A stretch of 64,000 nucleotides of DNA from Plumapathes pennacea (taxonomy: Eukaryota; Cnidaria; Anthozoa; Antipatharia; Myriopathidae): assembly GCA_964036295.1 (NCBI GenBank), contig OZ038465.1, positions 9,183,667 through 9,247,666 of the forward strand, in the 5' to 3' direction. Shown one piece after another: positions 28,001 to 40,000 of this stretch. The position numbers were made by a program, and so were the translations under genes. Numbering within the stretch: position 1 is the first letter of the stretch; every line of letters starts with the position of its first letter. The notes below the pieces were generated by a model. The model did not search any database. It was not told the DNA's origin and worked only from the letters and a program-made list of their open reading frames with translations.

Positions 28001-31000
28001 TCTATTCGGGGAATGCCGCATATACCATTGTATAAGTGCACTTTAGTAAAGATAAGTGCAGAACCTAAGAATAAGCATATGAAATAAGATAGTTGTTTAT
28101 GTTGGAGAGCAATTTTTACCTTTAAGTGCGAAATATGGAAATGTTTTTGTGGGAACTTTGGTTTTCCTCTGGTTGGGAAATGTGATGTTTATATTCCGTG
28201 CAACTGTATATTTGCATTTGGACCTGACCGTTATTGTCGATTTGGTTGGGCTGGGAGGCAGGGAGAAGTGTGGAGGGGATGGTCGTTTGGATGATTTGGA
28301 TATGAAAAGAAGCTGTGGTAGCGGCTGCCCTCAAATTAGCTGTTACCCCCACTGGACACCGTCATTTCTCGTAAGCCACTACATTAATACTTTAGGGTAG
28401 ATAGAAACAAAGGGCCGTGAGTTATTAATCTGTGGTTCCGTTTTCAGAATATACGGACCCTGCTTCAGGTAGCGGCAAGTCGTGGCCATCTGGAAGTGGT
28501 GAACAAATTGTTAGATGCAGGTGTAGACGTTAACGTCAGAGATGAAGTACGTAAGACATGTCATATATAGGAAAAAGTTATTTGCAATGGATATTGATCG
28601 ATTTCAGGGTGTTTGTGTGGATTTCTGACTAATTCGTTGAAACGAACGAAACTGGTGATGCGCGACCGCTCAATGTGCAGCCGGTCATAATTTCTTGGTA
28701 TCAGTTTTATTGGCAATTCTACCTCAATTTGTGTCTGCAATTTGGTTTTGAGTTTTTTCATTTGTTGAATAAGATTTAGTGCACTTTCTTTGTGAAGCCA
28801 TAAGCTGCTTTCTTCTCCAGTTAGACTATAAATTAGGTACAAATGCGTCGTGTGTTGTTAGTCTGTGGGTCCGTTTTCAGGTTGTACATTTAGTGCTATT
28901 TTCCCATATATAGTTTCCTTATTTTCCATTTGAGGATTTTGTCTCAGTTTCACGCTGATTGGATTTAACCTTAAATAGTTACTTTGGACCCGGATTTGAG
29001 CTCTCGCAGAAGCAACTTATGTACTTACTAACTTAGGACATACAGTTAAAACTAAATCACAGCTAATATTTTGAAAAAAAAGAAATCTGAGCTACCAACT
29101 TTCACATACTTTTATAGTGAACCTGTCCCTGTACCCGTCATCTATTCGGGGAATGCCGCATATACCATTGTATAAGTGCACTTTAGTAAAGATAAGTGCA
29201 TAACCTAAGAATAAGCATATGAAATAAGATAGTTGTTTATGTTGGAGAGCAATTTTTACCTTTAAGTGCGAAATATGGAAATGTTTTTGTGGGAACTTTG
29301 GTTTTCCACTGGTTGGGAAATGTGATGTTTATATTCCGTGCAACTGTATATTTGCATTTGGACCTGACCGTTATTGTCGATTTGGTTGGGTTGGGAGGCA
29401 GGGAGAAGTGTGGAGGGGATGGTCGTTTGGATGATTTGGATATGAAAAGAAGCTGTGGTAGCGGCTGCCCTCAAATTAGCTGTTACCCCCACTGGACACC
29501 GTCATTTCTCGTAAGCCACTACATTAATACTTTAGGGTAGTTAGAAACAAAGGGCCGTGAGTTATTAATCTGTGGTTCCGTTTTCAGAATATACGGACCC
29601 TGCTTCAGGTAGCGGCAAGTCGTGGCCATCTGGAAGTGGTGAACAAATTGTTAGATGCAGGTGTAGACGTTAACGTCAGAGATGAAGTACGTAAGACATG
29701 TCATATATAGGAAAAAGTTATTTGCAATGGATATTGATCGATTTCAGGGTGTTTGTGTGGATTTCTGACTAATTCGTTGAAACGAACGAAACTGGTGATG
29801 CGCGACCACTCAATGTGCAGCCGGTCATAATTTCTTGGTATTAGTTTTATTGGCAATTCTACCTCAATTTGTGTCTGCAATTTGGTTTTGAGTTTTTTCA
29901 TTTGTTGAATAAGATTTAGTGCACTTTCTTTGTGAAGCCATAAGCTGCTTTCTTCTCCAGTTAGACTATAAATTAGGTACAAATGCGTCGTGTGTTGTTA
30001 GTCTGTGGGTCCGTTTTCAGGTTGTACATTTAGTGCTATTTTCCCATATATAGTTTCCTTATTTTTGTCTCAGTTTCACGCTGATTGGATTTAACCTTAA
30101 ATAGTTACTTTGGACCCGGATTTGAGCTCTCGCAGAAGCGACTTATGTACTTACTAACTTAGGACATACAGTTAAAACTAAATCACAGCTAATATTTTGA
30201 AAAAAAGAAATCTGAGCTACCAACTTTCACATACTTTTATAGTGAACCTGTCCCTGTACCCGTCATCTATTCGGGGAATGCCGCATATACCATTGTATAA
30301 GTGCACTTTAGTAAAGATAAGTGCATAACCTAAGAATAAGCATATGAAATAAGATAGTTGTTTATGTTGGAGAGCAATTTTTACCTTTAAGTGCGAAATA
30401 TGGAAATGTTTTTGTGGGAACTTTGGTTTTCCACTGGTTGGGAAATGTGATGTTTATATTCCGTGCAACTGTATATTTGCATTTGGACCTCACCGTTATT
30501 GTCGATTTGGTTGGGTTGGGAGGCAGGGAGAAGTGTGGAGGGGATGGTCGTTTGGATGATTTGAATATGAAAAGAAGCTGTGGTAGCGGCTGCCCTTAAA
30601 TTAGCTGTTACCCCCACTGGACACCGTCATTTCTCGTAAGCCACTACATTAATAGTTTAGAGTAGTCAGAAACAAAGGGCCGTGAGTTATTAATCTGTGG
30701 TTTCGTTTTCAGAATATACGGACCCTGCTTCAGATAGCGGCAAGTCGTGGCCATCTGGAAGTGGTGAACAAATTGTTAGATGCAGGTGTAGACGTTAACG
30801 TCAGAGATGAAGTACGTAAGATATGTCAAATATAGGAAAAAGTTATTTGCAATGGATATTGATCGATTTCAGGGTGTTTGTGTGGATTTCTGGCTAATTC
30901 GTTGAAACGAACGAAACTAGTGATGTGCGACCACTCAATGTGGCAGCCGGTCATAATTTCTTGGTATTAGTTTTATTGGCAATTCTATCTCAATTTGTAT

Positions 31001-34000
31001 CTCCAATTTGGTTTTGAGTTTTTTCATTTGTTGAATAAGATTTAGTGCACTTTCTTTGTGAAGCCATAAGCTGCTTTCTTCTCCAGTTAGACTATAAATT
31101 AGGTACAAATGCGTCGTGTGTTGTTAGTCTGTGGGTCCGTTTTCAGGTTGTACATTTAGCGCTATTTTCCTATATATAGGTTCCTCATTTTGCATTTGGG
31201 GAATTTGTCTCAGTTTCTCGCTGATTGGATTTAGCCTTCTATAGTTAGTTTGGACCGTGATTTGAGCTCTTGCAGAAGCGACTTATGTGCTTACCAACTG
31301 AGGACATGCAGTTAAAACTAAATCATAGCTAATATTTTGAAAAAAAGAAATCTGAGCTCCTAACTTTGACATATAGTGAAGCTGTTCCAGTACCCGTCAT
31401 CTATTCGGGGAATGCTGCATTTACACGTGTATAAATGCACTTTAGTAAAGATAAGTGCATAACCTAAGAATAAGCATATGAAATAAGATAGTTGTTTATG
31501 TTGGAGAGCAATTTTTACCTTTAAGTGCGAAATATGGAAATGTTTTTGTGGGAACTTTGGTTTTCCACTGGTTGGGAAATGTGATGTTTATATTCCGTGC
31601 AACTGTACATTTGCATTTGGACCTGACCGTTATTGTCGATTTGGTTGGGTTGGGAGGCAAGGAGAAGTATGGAGGGGATGGTCGTGTGGATGATTTGGAT
31701 ATGAAAAGAACCTGTGGTAGCGGCTGCCCTTAATTTAGCTGTTACCCCTACTGGACACCGTCATTTCATGTAACCCACTACATTAATACTTTAGGGTAGT
31801 TAGAAACAAAGGGCCGTGAGTTGTTAATCTGTGGTTTTGTTTCAGTTCAGAGGGACCCCACTTCACTCAGCGGCAAATGGTGGCCATCTGGAAGTGGTGA
31901 ACAAATTGTTAGATGCAGGTGCAGACGTGAACGTCACTAATACGGTACGTAAGATATGTCATGCATAGGAAAAAGGTATTTCCAAAGAATGTTGATCGCT
32001 TTCACGGTGTTTGTGTGGATTTCTGGCTAATTCGTTGAAACGAACGAGACTGGTGATGCGCGACCACTCAATGTGGCAGCCGGTCATAATTTCTTGGTAT
32101 TAGTTTTATTGGCAATTCTACCTCAGTTTGTATCTGCAATTTGATTTTGAGTTTTCTCATTTGTTGAATAAGATTTAGTGCACTTTCTTTGTGAATCCAT
32201 AAGCTGCTTTCTTCTCCAGTTACAATATAAATTAGATACAAATGCGTCGTTTATTGTTAGTCTGTGGGTCCGTTTTCAGGTTGTACATTTAGCGCTATTT
32301 TCCCATATATAGTTTCCTTATTTTCCATTTGAGGATTTTGTCTGAGTTTCACGCTGATTGGATTTACCCTTACATAGTTAGTTTGGACCGGGATTTGAGC
32401 TCTCGCAGAAGCGACTTATGTACTTATCAACTGAGGACATACAGCTAAAACTGAATCATAGCTAATATTTTGAAAGAAAGAAATCTGAGCTACCAACTTT
32501 CACATACTTTTATAGTGAAGCTGTTCCTGTACCCGTCATCTATTCGGGGAATGCCGCATATACCCGTTTATAAGTGCACTTTAGTAAAGATAAGTGCATA
32601 ACCTAAAAATAAGCATATGAAATAAGATAGTTGTTTATGTTGGAGAGCAATGTTTCCCTTTAATTGTGAAATATGGAAATGTTTTTGTGGGTATTTTAGT
32701 TTTCCACTGGTTGGGAAATGTGATGTTTATATTCCGTGCAACTGTATATTTGCATTTGGACCTGACCGTTATTGTCGATTTGGTTGGGTTGGGAGGCAGG
32801 GAGAAGTGTAGAGGGGGATGGTCGTTTGGATGATTTGGATATGAAAAGAAGCTGTGGTAGCGACTGCCCTTAAATTAGCTGTTACCCCCACAGGACACCG
32901 TCATTTCTCGTAAGCCACTACATTAATACTTTAGGGTAGTTAGAAACAAAGGCCCGTGAGTTATTAATCTGTGGTTCCGTTTTCAGAATATACGGACCCT
33001 GCTTCAGGTAGCGGCAAGTCGTGGCCATCTGGAAGTGGTGAACAAATTGTTAGATGCAGGTGTAGACGTTAACGTCAGAGATGAAGTACGTAAGACATGT
33101 TATATATAGGAAAAAGTTATTTGCAATGGATATTGATCGATTTCAGGGTGTTTGTGTGGATTTCTGACTAATTCGTTGAAACGAACGAAACTGGTGATGC
33201 GCGACCGCTCAATGTGCAGCCGGTCATAATTTCTTGGTATTAGTTTTATTGGCAATTCTACCTCAATTTGTGTCTGCAATTTGGTTTTGAGTTTTTTCAT
33301 TTGTTGAATAAGATTTAGTGCACTTTCTTTGTGAAGCCATAAGCTGCTTTCTTCTCCAGTTAGACTATAAATTAGGTACAAATGCGTCGTGTGTTGTTAG
33401 TCTGTGGGTCCGTTTTCAGGTTGTACATTTAGTGCTATTTTCCCATATATAGTTTCCTTATTTTCAATTTGAGGATTTTGTCTCAGTTTCACGCTGATTG
33501 GATTTAACCTTAAATAGTTACTTTGGACCCGGATTTGAGCTCTCGCAGAAGCAACTTATGTACTTACTAACTTAGGACATACAGTTAAAACTAAATCACA
33601 GCTAATATTTTGAAAAAAAAGAAATCTGAGCTACCAACTTTCACATACTTTTATAGTGAACCTGTCCCTGTACCCGTCATCTATTCGGGGAATGCCGCAT
33701 ATACCATTGTATAAGTGCACTTTAGTAAAGATAAGTGCATAACCTAAGAATAAGCATATGAAATAAGATAGTTGTTTATGTTGGAGAGCAATTTTTACCT
33801 TTAAGTGCGAAATATGGAAATGTTTTTGTGGGAACTTTGGTTTTCCACTGGTTGGGAAATGTGATGTTTATATTCCGTGCAACTGTATATTTGCATTTGG
33901 ACCTGACCGTTATTGTCGATTTGGTTGGGCTGGGAGGCAGGGAGAAGTGTGGAGGGGATGGTCGTTTGGATGATTTGGATATGAAAAGAAGCTGTGGTAG

Positions 34001-37000
34001 CGGCTGCCCTCAAATTAGCTGTTACCCCCACTGGACACCGTCATTTCTCGTAAGCCACTACATTAATACTTTAGGGTAGTTAGAAACAAAGGGCCGTGAG
34101 TTATTAATCTGTGGTTCCGTTTTCAGAATATACGGACCCTGCTTCAGGTAGCGGCAAGTCGTGGCCATCTGGAAGTGGTGAACAAATTGTTAGATGCAGG
34201 TGTAGACGTTAACGTCAGAGATGAAGTACGTAAGACATGTCATATATAGGAAAAAGTTATTTGCAATGGATATTGATCGATTTCAGGGTGTTTGTGTGGA
34301 TTTCTGACTAATTCGTTGAAACGAACGAAACTGGTGATGCGCGACCGCTCAATGTGCAGCCGGTCATAATTTCTTGGTATTAGTTTTATTGGCAATTCTA
34401 CCTCAATTTGTGTCTGCAATTTGGTTTTGAGTTTTTTCATTTGTTGAATAAGATTTAGTGCACTTTCTTTGTGAAGCCATAAGCTGCTTTCTTCTCCAGT
34501 TAGACTATAAATTAGGTACAAATGCGTCGTGTGTTGTTAGTCTGTGGGTCCGTTTTCAGGTTGTACATTTAGTGCTATTTTCCCATATATAGTTTCCTTA
34601 TTTTCAATTTGAGGATTTTGTCTCAGTTTCACGCTGATTGGATTTAACCTTAAATAGTTACTTTGGACCCGGATTTGAGCTCTCGCAGAAGCAACTTATG
34701 TACTTACTAACTTAGGACATACAGTTAAAACTAAATCACAGCTAATATTTTGAAAAAAAAAGAAATCTGAGCTACCAACTTTCACATACTTTTATAGTGA
34801 ACCTGTCCCTGTACCCGTCATCTATTCGGGGAATGCCGCATATACCATTGTATAAGTGCACTTTAGTAAAGATAAGTGCATAACCTAAGAATAAGCATAT
34901 GAAATAAGATAGTTGTTTATGTTGGAGAGCAATTTTTACCTTTAAGTGCGAAATATGGAAATGTTTTTGTGGGAACTTTGGTTTTCCACTGGTTGGGAAA
35001 TGTGATGTTTATATTCCGTGCAACTGTATATTTGCATTTGGACCTGACCGTTATTGTCGATTTGGTTGGGCTGGGAGGCAGGGAGAAGTGTGGAGGGGAT
35101 GGTCGTTTGGATGATTTGGATATGAAAAGAAGCTGTGGTAGCGGCTGCCCTCAAATTAGCTGTTACCCCCACTGGACACCGTCATTTCTCGTAAGCCACT
35201 ACATTAATACTTTAGGGTAGTTAGAAACAAAGGGCCGTGAGTTATTAATCTGTGGTTCCGTTTTCAGAATATACGGACCCTGCTTCAGGTAGCGGCAAGT
35301 CGTGGCCATCTGGAAGTGGTGAACAAATTGTTAGATGCAGGTGTAGACGTTAACGTCAGAGATGAAGTACGTAAGACATGTCATATATAGGAAAAAGTTA
35401 TTTGCAATGGATATTGATCGATTTCAGGGTGTTTGTGTGGATTTCTGACTAATTCGTTGAAACGAACGAAACTGGTGATGCGCGACCACTCAATGTGCAG
35501 CCGGTCATAATTTCTTGGTATTAGTTTTATTGGCAATTCTACCTCAATTTGTGTCTGCAATTTGGTTTTGAGTTTTTTCATTTGTTGAATAAGATTTAGT
35601 GCACTTTCTTTGTGAAGCCATAAGCTGCTTTCTTCTCCAGTTAGACTATAAATTAGGTACAAATGCGTCGTGTGTTGTTAGTCTGTGGGTCCGTTTTCAG
35701 GTTGTACATTTAGTGCTATTTTCCCATATATAGTTTCCTTATTTTTGTCTCAGTTTCACGCTGATTGGATTTAACCTTAAATAGTTACTTTGGACCCGGA
35801 TTTGAGCTCTCGCAGAAGCGACTTATGTACTTACTAACTTAGGACATACAGTTAAAACTAAATCACAGCTAATATTTTGAAAAAAAGAAATCTGAGCTAC
35901 CAACTTTCACATACTTTTATAGTGAACCTGTCCCTGTACCCGTCATCTATTCGGGGAATGCCGCATATACCATTGTATAAGTGCACTTTAGTAAAGATAA
36001 GTGCAGAACCTAAGAATAAGCATATGAAATAAGATAGTTGTTTATGTTGGAGTGCAATTTTTACCTTTAAGTGCGAAATATGGAAATGTTTTTGTGGGAA
36101 CTTTGGTTTTCCACTGGTTGGGAAATGTGATGTTTATATCCCGTGCAACTGTATATTTGCATTTGGACCTGACCGTTATTGTCGATTTGGTTGGGTTGGG
36201 AGGCAGGGAGAAGTGTGGAGGGGATGGTCGTTTGGATGATTTGGATATGAAAAGAAGCTGTGGTAGCGGCTGCCCTCAAATTAGCTGTTACCCCCACTGG
36301 ACACCGTCATTTCTCGTAAGCCACTACATTAATACTTTAGGGTAGTTAGAAACAAAGGGCCGTGAGTTATTAATCTGTGGTTCCGTTTTCAGAATATACG
36401 GACCCTGCTTCAGATAGCGGCAAGTCGTGGCCATCTGGAAGTGGTGAACAAATTGTTAGATGCAGGTGTAGACGTTAACGTCAGAGATGAAGTACGTAAG
36501 ACATGTCATATATAGGAAAAAGTTATTTGCAATGGATATTGATCGATTTCAGGGTGTTTGTGTGGATTTCTGACTAATTCGTTGAAACGAACGAAACTGG
36601 TGAGGCGCGACCACTCAATGTGCAGCCGGTCATAATTTCTTGGTATTAGTTTTATTGGCAATTCTACCTCAATTTGTGTCTGCAATTTGGTTTTGAGTTT
36701 TTTCATTTGTTGAATAAGATTTAGTGCACTTTCTTTGTGAAGCCATAAGCTGCTTTCTTCTCCAGTTAGACTATAAATTAGGTACAAATGCGTCGTGTGT
36801 TGTTAGTCTGTGGGTCCGTTTTCAGGTTGTACATTTAGTGCTATTTTCCCATATATAGTTTCCTTATTTTTGTCTCAGTTTCACGCTGATTGGATTTAAC
36901 CTTAAATAGTTACTTTGGACCCGGATTTGAGCTCTCGCAGAAGCGACTTATGTACTTACTAACTTAGGACATACAGTTAAAACTAAATCACAGCTAATAT

Positions 37001-40000
37001 TTTGAAAAAAAGAAATCTGAGCTACCAACTTTCACATACTTTTATAGTGAACCTGTCCCTGTACCCGTCATCTATTCGGGGAATGCCGCATATACCATTG
37101 TATAAGTGCACTTTAGTAAAGATAAGTGCATAACCTAAGAATAAGCATATGAAATAAGATAGTTGTTTATGTTGGAGTGCAATTTTTACCTTTAAGTGCG
37201 AAATATGGAAATGTTTTTGTGGGAACTTTGGTTTTCCACTGGTTGGGAAATGTGATGTTTATATCCCGTGCAACTGTATATTTGCATTTGGACCTGACCG
37301 TTATTGTCGATTTGGTTGGGCTGGGAGGCAGGGAGAAGTGTGGAGGGGATGGTCGTTTGGATGATTTGGATATGAAAAGAAGCTGTGGTAGCGGCTGCCC
37401 TCAAATTAGCTGTTACCCCCACTGGACACCGTCATTTCTCGTAAGCCACTACATTAATACTTTAGGGTAGTTAGAAACAAAGGGCCGTGAGTTATTAATC
37501 TGTGGTTCCGTTTTCAGAATATACGGACCCCACTTTACCTAGCTGCAAGTGGTGGCCATCTAGAAGTGGTGAACAAATTGTTAGATGCAGGTGCTGACCT
37601 CAACGTCATGGATAGAGTACGTAACATATCATATATAGGAAAAAGTTATTTGCAATGGATATTGATCGATTTCAGGGTGTTTGTGTGAATTTCTGGCTAA
37701 TTCGTTGAAACGAACGAAACTGGTGATGCGCGACCACTCAATGTGGCAGCCGGTCATAATTTCTTGGTATTAGTTTTATTGGCAATTCTACCTCAATTTG
37801 TGTCTGCAATTTGGTTTTGAGTTTTTTCATTTGTTGAATAAGATTTAGTGCACTTTCTTTGTGAAGCCATAAGCTGCTTTCTTCTCCAGTTAGACTATAA
37901 ATTAGGTACAAATGCGTCGTGTGTTGTTAGTCTGTGGGTCCGTTTTCAGGTTGTACATTTAGTGCTATTTTCCCATATATAGTTTCCTTATTTTTGTCTC
38001 AGTTTCACGCTGATTGGATTTAACCTTAAATAGTTACTTTGGACCCGGATTTGAGCTCTCGCAGAAGCGACTTATGTACTTACTAACTTAGGACATACAG
38101 TTAAAACTAAATCACAGCTAATATTTTGAAAAAAAGAAATCTGAGCTACCAACTTTCACATACTTTTATAGTGAACCTGTCCCTGTACCCGTCATCTATT
38201 CGGGGAATGCCGCATATACCATTGTATAAGTGCACTTTAGTAAAGATAAGTGCATAACCTAAGAATAAGCATATGAAATAAGATAGTTGTTTATGTTGGA
38301 GAGCAATTTTTACCTTTAAGTGCGAAATATGGAAATGTTTTTGTGGGAACTTTGGTTTTCCACTGGTTGGGAAATGTGATGTTTATATTCCGTGCAACTG
38401 TATATTTGCATTTGGACCTGACCGTTATTGTCGATTTGGTTGGGTTGGGAGGCAGGGAGAAGTGTGGAGGGGATGGTCGTTTGGATGATTTGGATATGAA
38501 AAGAAGCTGTGGTAGCGGCTGCCCTCAAATTAGCTGTTACCCCCACTGGACACCGTCATTTCTCGTAAGCCACTACATTAATACTTTAGGGTAGTTAGAA
38601 ACAAAGGGCCGTGAGTTATTAATCTGTGGTTCCGTTTTCAGAATATACGGACCCCACTTTACCTAGCTGCAAGTGGTGGCCATCTAGAAGTGGTGAACAA
38701 ATTGTTAGATGCAGGTGCTGACCTCAACGTCATGGATAGAGTACGTAACATATCATATATAGGAAAAAGTTATTTGCAATGGATATTGATCGATTTCAGG
38801 GTGTTTGTGTGAATTTCTGGCTAATTCGTTGAAACGAACGAAACTGGTGATGCGCGACCACTCAATGTGGCAGCCGGTCATAATTTCTTGGTATTTGTTT
38901 TATTGGCAATTCTACCTCAATTTGTATCTGCAATTTGGTTTTGAGTTTTTTCATTTGTTGAATAGGATTTAGTGCACTTTCTTTCTGAAGTCATAAACTG
39001 CTTTCTTCTCCAGTTAGACTATAAATTAGGTACAAATGCGTCGTGTGTTGTTAGTCTGTGGGTCCGTTTTCAGGTTGTACATTTAGTGCTATTTTCCCAT
39101 ATATAGTTTCCTTATTTTCAATTTGAGGATTTTGTCTCAGTTTCACGCTTATTGGATTTACCCTTACATAGTTAGTTTGGACCGGGATTTGAGCTCTCGC
39201 AGAAGCGACTTATGTACTTACCAACTGAGGACATACAGTTAAAACTAAATCACAGCTAATATTTTGAAAAAAGAAATCTGAGCTACCAACTTTCACATAC
39301 TTTTATAGTGAAGCTGTTCCTGTACCCGTCATCTATTCGGGGAATGCCGTATATACCCGTTTATAAGTGTACTTTAGTAAAGATAAGTGCATAACCTAAG
39401 AATAAGCATATGAAATAAGAAAGTTGTTTATGTTGGAGAGCATTATGTTTACCTTTAAGTGCGAAATATGGAAATGTATTTGTGGGAACTTTGGTTTTCC
39501 ACTGGTTGGGAAATGTGATGTTTATATTCCGTGTAACTGCATATTTGCATTTGTACCTTACCGTTATTGTCGATTAATACTACATTAATACTTTAGAGTA
39601 GTTAGATACAAAGGGCCGTGAGTTGTTAATCTGTGGTTCCGTTTTCAGGATAAGCGAACCCCACTTCACCTAGCTGCAACTGGTGGCCATCTGGAAGTGG
39701 CAAACAAATTGTTACATGCGGGTGCAGACGTTAACTTCAGAGATGAGGTACGTAAGATATGTCATATATAGGAAAAAGTTATTTGCAATGGATGTTGATT
39801 GATTTCAGGGTGTTTGTGTGGATTTCTGGCTAATTCGTTGAAACGAACGAAACTGGTGATGCTCGACCACTCAATCTGGCAGCCGGTCATAATTTCTTGG
39901 TATTATTTTTATTGGCAATTCTACCTCATTTTGTATCTGCAATTTGGTTTTGAGTTTTTTCATTTGTTGAATAAGATTTAGTGCACTTTCTTTCTGAAGT

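Noticed and set aside
3593-38594. Repeated 60-97 codon open frames on both strands in the array introns (for example 10398-10638)
   Set aside because: They recur only because the units are near-identical DNA; they lie inside introns, overlap one another on opposite strands, and vary freely between copies. No domain or start context supports them.
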